23,399 nucleotides of DNA from Treponema sp. UBA3649 (lineage in GTDB: Bacteria; Spirochaetota; Spirochaetia; Treponematales; Treponemataceae), in assembly GCA_002373325.1 (NCBI GenBank), contig DFKI01000169.1:742-24140 (forward strand), read 5' to 3'. Below the pieces are notes generated by a model. The model was not told the DNA's origin. It made no database searches and saw only the letters and a list, made by a program, of their open reading frames with translations. Below are positions 7,083 through 15,300 of the stretch, in pieces (position 1 is the first letter of the stretch; each line of letters begins with the position of its first letter). A program made the translations under genes and the position numbers.

Positions 7083-8618
7083 ATGGGATTGCGCTTATAT
7101 AATACGATGGGACGGGAAATGCAGGATTTTGTCCCGATTACACCGGGCTTTGTTGGGTTTTACGGCTGCGGACCGACAGTTTATAATTACGCGCACATAG
7201 GAAATCTGCGTGCATACATTTTTTTGGACACCCTTGACCGAACCCTGACATTTTTGGGCTACAAGATAAAGCACGTCATGAACATCACGGACGTGGGACA
7301 TCTTACGGGCGACGGTGATGACGGTGAGGACAAGATGAAAAAATCCGCCGAGGAGCGCCATCAGAGTGTTCTGGAAGTCGCGAAATTCTACACGGACGCT
7401 TTTATGAGTGACATCGACGCGCTCAATATCCGACATCCCGACGTTATCTGCAAGGCGACTGATCATATTCCCGAGATGATTGAGCTTATCAAAAAGATTG
7501 AGGCGAACGGACACACTTACATGGCGGGCGGAAACCTTTACTACGACATCTCGACTTATCCGGATTATGCGAAGCTTGCCAACCTCAACATGGATGATCT
7601 TAAGGCGGGTGCCGGACGCAGGAAGGTTGTCGTGGTTGACGAGAACAAGCGAAATCCTGGCGACTTTGTGCTTTGGTTCACGAAATCAAAGTTCGAGGAT
7701 CAGGCGATGACCTGGGACAGTCCATGGGGACGCGGTTATCCGGGATGGCACATCGAGTGCTCGGCCATGAGCATGAAGTATCTCGGAAAGCATTTTGACA
7801 TCCACACGGGCGGAATTGACCACGTGCCTGTCCACCATACAAATGAGATTGCCCAGTCGGAGGGAAGCTTTGATTCTGAGGAGCGAGCCAAGGGACCATG
7901 GGTTAATTACTGGCTCCACAATGAGTTCCTTGTGATTGAGGGCGGAAACAAGATGTCAAAGTCCTCAGGGAATTTCCTCCGTCTCCAGACACTGATTGAC
8001 GCGGGATACAATCCGCTGGACTACCGCCTTTTTCTTTTGGGAAGCCACTACCGCAAGCAGGTCTATTTCAGCTACGACGCGATGGACGGAGCCAAAAACT
8101 CACGCTCGGCCCTTTTGCAGAGAATCGCGAAGCTTGCACAGAACGCAGGCGGAAAGGATGAGCTTGAGAAAGCCCGTGTTGATTCCGGTACCGTCGCATC
8201 TGATTTCGCATCCCTGAGTGAGAGGGGACGCAAGTATATGGAAGATTTTAAGTCGGCGATGGAAGCTGACCTTGCCACTCCCAAAGCCCTGAGTCTCTTG
8301 CAGAAGTCCATCAAGGATTCTTCACTGGACCCGAAGGAGGCTCTTTCGATTGTGGGAAAGATGGACTATGTTCTGGGACTGAATCTGCTTGAGTCTGCCG
8401 TGGACGTTCTTAAATCCATGAGCGAGGAAAAATCAGCCGTGCTTTCCTCACACGAGGGAGATCCTGAGGCCGCTGAGATTGACGCTTTGGTTGCCGCAAG
8501 AACCGAGGCGAAAAAGAACCGGGATTTTGCAAGTGCCGATAAAATCCGTGACGAGCTTACTGCCCGCGGGATTGTGGTGACTGATACTCCTTCTGGACCT
8601 GTCTGGGAAAGAAAATAG
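7083..8618 (+). CDS. cysS: Cysteinyl-tRNA synthetase
   Basis: 511-aa class I synthetase that charges tRNA-Cys. The zinc ligand and first signature are FYGCGPTVYNYAHIGN with C29 and HIGN 38-41. GWHIEC (C226) and HTGGIDHVPVHHTNEIAQSE (241-260) give the remaining zinc ligands. KMSKS is at 290-294. The GIDHVPVHHTNE version, rather than the commoner GxDLxFPHHENE, is a lineage variant. The C-terminal helical domain includes a typical AEKNRDFA-like segment (AKKNRDFASADKIRDEL). A strong GCAGGAGG ends 5 nt before the ATG. No clear terminator is visible at its end, so read-through into the sigma factor operon is possible. Confidence 0.97.
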   Translation: MGLRLYNTMGREMQDFVPITPGFVGFYGCGPTVYNYAHIGNLRAYIFLDTLDRTLTFLGYKIKHVMNITDVGHLTGDGDDGEDKMKKSAEERHQSVLEVAKFYTDAFMSDIDALNIRHPDVICKATDHIPEMIELIKKIEANGHTYMAGGNLYYDISTYPDYAKLANLNMDDLKAGAGRRKVVVVDENKRNPGDFVLWFTKSKFEDQAMTWDSPWGRGYPGWHIECSAMSMKYLGKHFDIHTGGIDHVPVHHTNEIAQSEGSFDSEERAKGPWVNYWLHNEFLVIEGGNKMSKSSGNFLRLQTLIDAGYNPLDYRLFLLGSHYRKQVYFSYDAMDGAKNSRSALLQRIAKLAQNAGGKDELEKARVDSGTVASDFASLSERGRKYMEDFKSAMEADLATPKALSLLQKSIKDSSLDPKEALSIVGKMDYVLGLNLLESAVDVLKSMSEEKSAVLSSHEGDPEAAEIDALVAARTEAKKNRDFASADKIRDELTARGIVVTDTPSGPVWERK

Positions 8619-8627
8619 GGCTGTTCG

Positions 8628-8655
8628 GGAAAACAGTGTTGATATAGGTTTCTGA
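8628..8655 (+). promoter_or_regulatory. Candidate ECF-type (autoregulatory) promoter
   Basis: GGAAAAC (8628-8634), 16-nt spacer, TCTGA (8651-8655). This resembles the GGAACTT-N16-TCTGA pattern of sigma-E-type promoters in its GGAA and TCTGA blocks. It lies about 40 nt before the start of an ECF sigma factor gene, where autoregulatory promoters commonly sit. There is no good TTGACA/TATAAT pair in this 77-bp gap. Tentative. Confidence 0.4.
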
Positions 8656-8695
8656 TAGATTTTTTTAACATCGTTGTAACCTAAGGGGATATGTT

Positions 8696-9247
8696 GTGTT
8701 TACTGATAATAAAGGGACTGGAGAAATCCATTGTGATGATCCCCAGGACTTCAGAAAATTGTATGATGCCACGATGCAGCTTTTGTTCAAGGTTTCCTAC
8801 CGAGTAGTGAACGAGGAGGAGGCTGCCGAAGATTTAGTGCATGATTCATACATCAAGGCCAATGAGAAAAAGCTTGTCTTTCCGTCTCTTGATGACGCGA
8901 AATTCTGGCTTATCCGTGTGGTGAAAAATGCGTCTCTGAATTATGCCAAGCGTCGGATTCGTGAGGCTAACGCTTACCACAAGGTGCTGTATGAGTCAAG
9001 GCCGCAGATTGAGGGCGGGGAGTCCGTCCTTTTGAAAAATGAGACCGTGGAAAAGGTGAAGGCCGCTTTGGAACAGCTTCCTCCGAAAATGAAGGAGGTT
9101 CTTGTGCTCAGGGAATACGGCGGTCTGAATTATAAGGAAATCGGCGAGACACTGGGCATTACGGAAGGAAACGTGAAGGTCCGTGTGTTCCGTGCCAGAG
9201 AGCAACTGACAAAACTGATAGGAGAAGACGATGTTTACATGCCCTGA
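8696..9247 (+). CDS. ECF-subfamily RNA polymerase sigma factor
   Basis: 183-aa sigma-70 family protein with only regions 2 and 4. Region 2 spans about 20-88 (DATMQLLFKVSYRVVNEEEAAEDLVHDSYIKA; FWLIRVVKNASLNYAKRR). Region 4 spans about 118-172 (LEQLPPKMKEVLVLREYGGL, with helix-turn-helix YKEIGETLGITEGNVKVRVFRARE). Translation begins at GTG: AAGGGG lies 7 nt upstream, while the ATG at 8691 is out of frame. The gene overlaps the next one, a zinc-finger anti-sigma factor, by 17 nt, so stoichiometric production of sigma and its inhibitor is likely. It would direct transcription of envelope-related genes, judging from the membrane partner; the regulon is unknown. Confidence 0.93.
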   Translation: MFTDNKGTGEIHCDDPQDFRKLYDATMQLLFKVSYRVVNEEEAAEDLVHDSYIKANEKKLVFPSLDDAKFWLIRVVKNASLNYAKRRIREANAYHKVLYESRPQIEGGESVLLKNETVEKVKAALEQLPPKMKEVLVLREYGGLNYKEIGETLGITEGNVKVRVFRAREQLTKLIGEDDVYMP

Positions 9248-9998
9248 AAAAGACATTCATTCGCTCTATATTGATAACGAACTGCCCCAGACCTATATCG
9301 CGGATTATGAGGCGCACATTGCTTCCTGCGAGAAATGCCGACGTGAGCTGGAAAAACTGAGGGTCCTGCGCCGTGCGTTCGAGGATGACGGTAAGTCCAT
9401 GGATTTTTCCAAAAAGGATTTGGATTCCAGTTTCGAGAGATTGCAGGCAAAGATGTCTTACTCCAGCAACGTGAAGAAAAAGCCCGTTGTTTTTGATTTC
9501 AAGCCGTTGATTTACATTGCGTCGGGTGCCGCTGCCGCTCTTGCCCTGGTGATTCTTCCTGCGAAGGGTGGAAAAGGCTCTGTAGGTGAGTCTCATACCA
9601 TGGCACAGTCACAGGCTTTCCAACCGGTAGCGAGAACAGTTCTCTATGCTCCTTCCGAAACAGTGATTCCTTTGGACGGGGAACTTTCTCTTTCCAAGCT
9701 CTCAAATCTCTTTGCGGACGAGAATGCCGTGATGGACGTTGACGTGGGCGTGACTCCTTCCTTCACAGCTTTTCCTGCCGAGCTTTCCACGGTAGCTTAT
9801 GATGCGAGACTTGGTGGAGTCCAACCGCAGAATCACAGTATGGCGGACAGGACGGTTTCCTCACTTGCGAGCTATGATGTCTTCACTCAGGTTCCTCCTC
9901 AGAATGTGCCGGAGAACTCTTCTGGAAACGGAGGCTCTTTTTCGGTGGAATTCTCCCTGGGAAATTTTCATTTTAAGGCTCAGGGCAGCGGAAAGTGA
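9231..9998 (+). CDS. Zinc-finger (zf-HC2) transmembrane anti-sigma factor
   Basis: 255-aa protein. The N-terminal 40 residues form an anti-sigma zinc finger, H29-x3-C33-x2-C36 (HIASCEKC), with C4 or H10 as a further possible ligand. A linker leads to a single transmembrane segment (about 92-110, PLIYIASGAAAALALVILPA). The rest, 111-255, is extracytoplasmic and of low complexity with no recognised sensor domain. The topology fits a membrane-bound inhibitor that holds the ECF sigma factor encoded just before it. AGGAG lies inside the sigma gene 7 nt before the ATG, and the two genes overlap by 17 nt. The gene also overlaps the next start codon by 3 nt (GTGA). Confidence 0.88.
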   Translation: MFTCPEKDIHSLYIDNELPQTYIADYEAHIASCEKCRRELEKLRVLRRAFEDDGKSMDFSKKDLDSSFERLQAKMSYSSNVKKKPVVFDFKPLIYIASGAAAALALVILPAKGGKGSVGESHTMAQSQAFQPVARTVLYAPSETVIPLDGELSLSKLSNLFADENAVMDVDVGVTPSFTAFPAELSTVAYDARLGGVQPQNHSMADRTVSSLASYDVFTQVPPQNVPENSSGNGGSFSVEFSLGNFHFKAQGSGK

Positions 9999-11692
9999 AA
10001 GCGTTCAGTACATTCAAAACTCTTCTAAGGAGTTCCCCGCTCTTCCGCATCCTGCTTTTGCTTACGCTTGTCGGTGCTGTGGTTCTTGTCACCTCTCTTT
10101 CGGGGCGGACAAAAATCGGAAAGCCTGAAATCTCAAACATAGATCCCCCGATCGGCTCACCGGGGGACACTGTTGTTATAAGCGGAAAGAATTTCGGAAA
10201 GACGAAGGAAAGTTCTTTCGTGGAGATAGCCGGGTCAAGGGTGACTGCGAGCGGATATAAAAAATGGTCTGACTCTGAGATTGAGCTGACTGTTCCGGTC
10301 AACGTGCAGGACGGACTTGTTGTGGTTCAGACCTCCGAGGGAAGAAGTGAGCCTGCGTTCTTTGCGAATGAGTCCACGATTCCTGTTGCTGTCCGTACTG
10401 ATTTCAGGACGACCGTGCCTGTGCTTGAGTCAATCTCTCCTCTTTCGGCCCGTATCGGTGACAGCGTAACCATAGTCGGATCGAACTTCGGTGCCGTGCG
10501 TGGAAATTCAACGGTCTATTTTACGGCGAACAGGGAATCCTCATCTGCTCCGTCCACTGTGGATGATTCCGGCTACAACGCGGATTTTATCCCTGCAAGC
10601 GAGGCGGACTACGATTTTGAATACTGGAGCGACAACGAGATTCGTGTGCGTGTGCCTGACGGTGCCGCGAGCGGACCTGTGTATGTCTCCACGGACAAGG
10701 GAAATTCCTACAGACTCAACATGGCAGTGAACTTCCCGGTCGGACAAAAATCATTTTCCATGCGGAGAACTTATGTTCTTCAAATCAGCGCCGACATACA
10801 GAACCGAACTACCGACGATGCCCGTGTTACCCTTTACGTTCCACGTCCGTCAATCTCCGCGTCCCAGCCTGCCGCCGTCCTTAGTGAGGTGAGTCCCATA
10901 CCGCTTATCCAGGATGATTCGAGCAATGTGATTCACCAGGTGCAGCTTACATCCGACAACACGAACCGCATGAGGTTCAACCAGAGTTTCATAATCACGA
11001 CTCTTTCTGTGAGCAGGACCATTAACGAGGACAAGGTGTCTCGTTTTTCGGAAAAGAACCGTCTCCTTTATTCCGCCTATACGTCTCCCGACGCTTGCGT
11101 TCCCTCTTCGGATCCTTCTGTCGTGTCCCTTGCTGAAAAAATCATCGGGAAAAATACGAATCCCTACGTTCAGGCGAATCTGATTTACGACTACATGATT
11201 AAGAATTTCAAGGTGCTCAATACAGTCAGAAGCGGAGATGTGTCCGTGCTTGATTTACTGGAGCGTGAGTCCGGGGATGCCTACGACTTCGCCATGATTT
11301 TTACGGCACTTTGCAGGGCGGCTGGAATTCCTGCCATTCCCATAAGCGGTGTTTTGATTGAGAACAATTCCACTACCAGAAACCATTGGTGGAGCGAAAT
11401 CTACTTCGAGCGTTACGGATGGTTCCCTGTGGATGTGGCTCTTGCTGCAGGATTGAACTACAAGGCATTTTCTGAGATTGAGAATCCCGTTGATTATTAT
11501 TTCGGAAACATGGACAGTCAGCACATCGCGTTCAGCAGAAAGTGGAACGGTCTCAAGCAGTCCCTCATCAACAGCCGCATTGTTTTCAGACCAAGGACCT
11601 ACGCGCTTCAGTCAATCTGGGAGGAAGTGAGCAACGCGAAGTCAAACTACAGTTCTCTCTGGAACGATCCCGTGGTTGTGGGAATCTACTAG
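9995..11692 (+). CDS. Membrane-anchored IPT/TIG and transglutaminase-like protein
   Basis: 565-aa protein. An N-terminal transmembrane or signal-anchor segment (17-36) is followed by two IPT/TIG immunoglobulin-like domains (about 43-115, PEISNIDPPIGSPGDTVVISG; and about 142-245, PVLESISPLSARIGDSVTIVG). A linker and then a transglutaminase-like domain (about 370-490) follow. The full Cys-His-Asp triad is visible: C440 (TALCRAAGIPA), H464 (RNHWWSEIY) and D480 (WFPVDVAL). It is probably a cell-envelope enzyme acting on peptide or protein substrates as protease, amidase or cross-linker. It starts with GTG overlapping the anti-sigma stop codon (GTGA), so it belongs to the sigma operon as an effector or signal-sensing partner. 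An imperfect hairpin at 11723-11749 follows it. Confidence 0.88.
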   Translation: MKAFSTFKTLLRSSPLFRILLLLTLVGAVVLVTSLSGRTKIGKPEISNIDPPIGSPGDTVVISGKNFGKTKESSFVEIAGSRVTASGYKKWSDSEIELTVPVNVQDGLVVVQTSEGRSEPAFFANESTIPVAVRTDFRTTVPVLESISPLSARIGDSVTIVGSNFGAVRGNSTVYFTANRESSSAPSTVDDSGYNADFIPASEADYDFEYWSDNEIRVRVPDGAASGPVYVSTDKGNSYRLNMAVNFPVGQKSFSMRRTYVLQISADIQNRTTDDARVTLYVPRPSISASQPAAVLSEVSPIPLIQDDSSNVIHQVQLTSDNTNRMRFNQSFIITTLSVSRTINEDKVSRFSEKNRLLYSAYTSPDACVPSSDPSVVSLAEKIIGKNTNPYVQANLIYDYMIKNFKVLNTVRSGDVSVLDLLERESGDAYDFAMIFTALCRAAGIPAIPISGVLIENNSTTRNHWWSEIYFERYGWFPVDVALAAGLNYKAFSEIENPVDYYFGNMDSQHIAFSRKWNGLKQSLINSRIVFRPRTYALQSIWEEVSNAKSNYSSLWNDPVVVGIY

Positions 11693-11722
11693 TATAGGCA
11701 AGTCTGAAAAATGCTGACAGCA

Positions 11723-11749
11723 CCGCCATGCCCGGCCAAAACATGACGG
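11723..11749. terminator. Imperfect hairpin between convergent genes
   Basis: CCGCCATG pairs with CATGACGG (11723-11730 and 11742-11749, one mismatch) around an 11-nt loop. It lies between the end of the transglutaminase gene and the end of the convergent 58-aa gene. There is no solid T-run, so this is a weak candidate terminator. Confidence 0.35.
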
Positions 11750-11769
11750 CGACGTTTAAGAATTAGTTT

Positions 11770-11946
11770 TTAATCCTTCAACGTGTGGTTTTTGGGAAAC
11801 TGGTCCAACTGCTTGGACTTAATTTCGTATGTGTTGTCAGTTACTCTTTTCTGCCTGTGAAGTTCCTCAAGCTTAGCCCGCACCATAGCAAGGTCAGCAT
11901 AAGAGTTTATCTCATAGGTATGATTAGCCATTGTGAATGTAGCCAT
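11770..11946 (-). CDS. SHOCT-like mini-protein (58 aa)
   Basis: A 58-aa reading frame beginning MATFTMANHTYEINSYADLA and ending KNHTLKD. An excellent ribosome binding site, AGAGGAGG, ends 7 nt before the ATG, and a plausible extended -10 promoter lies at 11993-12001. Residues 26-50 (LEELHRQKRVTDNTYEIKSKQL) fit the SHOCT pattern L-x2-L-x5-(I/V)-T-x3-(Y/F)-E-x-K-x3-L. SHOCT domains are short oligomerisation or targeting modules, usually at the C-terminus of larger or membrane proteins. There is no transmembrane segment. A partly repeated TYEI(N/K)S motif occurs at residues 10 and 40. Its function is unknown. It lies on the strand of, and 443 bp beyond, the restriction-modification gene. The plus-strand frame over the same bases (11785-12009) has no such support. 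Confidence 0.7.
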   Translation of the reverse strand: MATFTMANHTYEINSYADLAMVRAKLEELHRQKRVTDNTYEIKSKQLDQFPKNHTLKD

Positions 11947-11992
11947 AGACTTACCTCCTCTTACATTAAGATTTTATCTTTCGAAAGACACA

Positions 11993-12001
11993 AGTATAAC
12001 A
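11993..12001 (-). promoter_or_regulatory. Extended -10 promoter of the SHOCT-like gene
   Basis: Minus-strand TGTTATACT (TGn plus TATACT), with a weak -35 TGGTCA 16 nt upstream (12015-12020). It lies about 47 nt before the start codon. A perfect 12-bp palindrome TCTTTCGAAAGA (11977-11988) covers the expected transcription start and could be an operator. Confidence 0.5.
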
Positions 12002-12068
12002 AATTCTAAATAACTGACCATTCCGAGCATGTTCAAAATCATTGGATAGATGCTGAAACAAGTTCTGC

Positions 12069-12096
12069 ATGACAGTTAATTTTTATTTGTTATACT
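12069..12096 (+). promoter_or_regulatory. Divergent plus-strand extended -10 promoter
   Basis: -35 ATGACA (12069-12074, five of six consensus bases), 16-nt spacer, TGTTATACT with -10 TATACT (12091-12096). It points right, towards the 3' end of the restriction-modification gene, with no convincing gene ahead of it. A 31-codon frame from 12110 has no ribosome binding site. Confidence 0.5.
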
Positions 12097-12389
12097 TTCA
12101 TTATACAAAATGCCTTTCGCAAAAAATGAGAAAGATTGGGAGATTTTGGATTTTCGCAAAAAAACTATTTTTTTCTGTGAAACCTACATTGCAAATGTAG
12201 TATAAGGAATCCACTAAAAAAAGTTCTGCTTATGTATGGAGAAACTTTTGTGGTGTGGGGGGAGCTTGCTCAAAAATTTTTATAGTCACACGGATTCGAA
12301 AAATCTAACGATTTTTCTATAAACATCAGATGGTTTACTGTTCGTGATTCAGCTCTCAACTTTAGGACCTGAATAAAAAGTCTGATAAT

Positions 12390-15300
12390 TCAAGACATAT
12401 TCTCTATAATTGCAATTTCCTCTTCATTCAAATCGTAGAGTTTATAGACAAGCTCATCTATCTTTGATTCCAGCTTGCTTGTATCAGCTTCTGGAGCTTC
12501 TTTTTTGACTGCAAGTATTTTGTCAACAAGATCAACAAATTTTTGTTGTTGTGCTGGTGAAGCTGATGGAATGGGAAAATTATTTATCATATCTTTGGAA
12601 AATGTTATACCACCACAATATGTGCTTGATGAATATTTTTCCTTTATATAAAAAATAGGCAGTTTTGAATTCAGTATACCCAATAAAAACTTTAGTATGT
12701 TAATATCTGCAGAACAAATTACTATTGTTGATTTACCTGGAAGAATTTCAGCATTTTCATCTAAACAACCATCTAAAAGATTTAATCCTTTAAAAATTAT
12801 CTTTGGTTTTGCAGCACGTGAGATGTAGGATTTTCCAAGTGATTCCTCGAACTTTTTCTTTGATACTACGGGATTTGAATATTTACCACCGTATGATATT
12901 TCCTTTGCATCCCATTTATCGTAATATTTTCCGATTGTTCCTGTGTTTATAAGTCTGTAATATTCTTTTAAGTCAGGATGTTTATTTTCTTCAATTAAGT
13001 TTTTTACAATATAAAAATCGGATGTTGCACAAGCATTCTCGCACTCAGCAATATTTATGATTTTATTGCCAATTGAATCTATTTTTTTTATAAACTTTGA
13101 ATTTTTTGAAAACATGAAGTCGATTAAAAATGGTTCTTCAAGACTTGATATATTTTCAGAGGCTATTATTTCAACAGTATTTGCCTCGTTGAACAAAGCT
13201 GTCTGAATATTGTCAGAATATTGTGTAAATAATGATATAATGGCATCAACTGTTGCACTTTCAAAAGCTTTATTACCAATTTTTACTATTAATGATAAGC
13301 GATTTTTCATGTGATGCTCTCTGAATTTCTTTCCAAAAGGTTTTGAAAGCCACTTATCAGGAGTAATAAAGGCTATGATTTTTCCCAAAACTAATGCCAG
13401 TTCAAAAAAAGCCATATAAATATCCCAATTCCCAGCTAGATTTGGAAACTCTTTTTGCAGAAGTTTCCGTTCAGGTTCTAATCCATGATTTGTCATGGAC
13501 TCTGAATCAATATATGGTGGGTTGGCAATAACAGCATCAAACCCTATGAATTTACCGGTATTATCCAAAACTTCCGGAAATTCAATCATCCATTCCATTG
13601 AGTTTCGATATATATCTTCTGCAAGTGCTTTTTTATTAAGTTCTTCGTCAAATAAATCTAACTGGATTGCACTGTGCATCTTATTTTTTATCTTTGATAT
13701 TGTTTTATTTACTTCTCTCTTGTTTTCTTTATTGCATTCATTTTTATAAGCATTAACGGCATTCTTATAATCTTGAATAATCTTCTTGAATTCATTGGAT
13801 TTTGTTTCATCGGATTTAACAAGATCTATTAGAGAAGTTCCAACTTTGGTGATATATTTTGAAATAAGCGAATTTCCACACTTTATGTTGATGTCAATAT
13901 TCGGCAGAGTCTCCAATTGAGTATAATTCGATTCCTTTGTGTAGTAGGCATTTTTCAAAAGCTCAATCCATAAGCGAAGACGACATATATAGACACTGGC
14001 AGGATTGATGTCCACACCAAACAGACAGTTCTCAATAATAATTCGCTTCTCATTGAAAATTGCTTCCTGTATTCGCTGAAGTTCTGAGTTTGCTGCATTA
14101 TAGATGAATGAATCTCCATCTTCATCAATAAGTGAAATCTCATCATTGTTCAGTAGAATTTCCCATTCGTTTCGTTTTATTTTATTTCCATCTTTATCTT
14201 GTAAAATGTTTAAAAATGATTTTATAAAAAGAATTCTATTCAAAACCGAGACAAGAAAATGTCCGCTTCCAACAGCTGGATCGCATATCCGCAATGAATT
14301 GATTATCGCATTTGCCTCTTTTCTGTCCTCTATCTCATTCTTGACATCATCAAGTGTCTCGCATTTCCATTTTTTTACTTCATTAAATTTTTGAACCACA
14401 GCCCTTTCAACAGTTTCTTTTGCCATGTATTCAGTTATAAAACCTGGGGTGAAAAAAGAACCATCTTTATAGCCATTTATTTTCTCGAAGATCAATCCGA
14501 GTACCGAAGCGTTTATCAGCGTTTTATTTGACTCGGTAATGCCACAACTTCCGTCACTTGAAAAATTATACGCATCAAGGAATTCAAAAATATAGGTAAG
14601 TATATCCTTTTCACCAGTAAGACGTTTTCCATTTTTATCCTTTAAGACAGTTTGCTTAAAAAGTGGAAGCGGATTATTCTGCAATCCCCTTATTTGCAAA
14701 AGGGTTTCCTCTTCGCACAGTTCAAAAAGAGAACTATTGAGATATGGAACTAACTTGAATTTTTCATTTATGCTTTTGTCCCGATCTTCACTCTTACGCC
14801 CCAGAACTTTGAAAAAGAGAATATTCAACTCTGCAAAATCAGGAATCATTTTGCTTGTTAAGAATTTATAATCTGGATTTCCATTTTGATATAACAGTTG
14901 TTGGCTTTCAACAAGTTTCAAAAATAAAAGGCGATTGACCCATGTAATGCAAAGACGGAGGGCCGTTTCAAAGCACTCATTTTCATTGAATACTCGCTCT
15001 TCCAACTGAAACATGGCATTTTCGATAAGACTAGCACCGTCACGTTTTTCAACTGACTTTCTTTTGATGATTTTTTTACCGCCCTCTTTAACTTCCTCAA
15101 GCCCTAAAATGTGGAGAAGCTCTGCATAGAAATTCTTATCAAGAGTGTTTGAGTCATTTGAAAATGGCTTTCCCAATAAATGTTCGGGGGAAAGGATTTT
15201 GTAAAGAGGAATCAATTCATCATCCGATTTCTCATAGAAATCTTTCGGCTTAAAATGCGTTACGAAAACTTCTTCTTGCTCGATCCAGTTTTCAATTGCA

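Larger units (their letters stand above)
11947..12389. other. AT-rich intergenic stretch with palindromes, no long gene
   Basis: 443 bp without a supportable gene. It holds a perfect 13-bp inverted repeat, AAGTATAACAAAT (11992-12004) against ATTTGTTATACTT (12085-12097), whose arms are the -10 regions of two divergent promoters. It also holds a direct repeat TTTCGCAAAAAA (12115-12126, 12152-12163), a hairpin CTACATT-GCA-AATGTAG (12184-12200), and a hairpin GAAAAATC-TAAC-GATTTTTC (12298-12317) that may end the restriction-modification transcript and/or a rightward transcript. Base composition matches the AT-rich restriction gene rather than the core genes. Confidence 0.6.

Noticed and set aside
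11785..12009. Plus-strand 74-codon frame
   Set aside because: It lies opposite the 58-aa SHOCT-like gene, lacks a ribosome binding site and has no recognisable protein features.
12110..12205. Plus-strand 31-codon frame beginning MPFAKNEKDW after the rightward promoter
   Set aside because: No ribosome binding site, no recognisable motif, and a leader of only about seven bases; kept only as part of the possible RNA.
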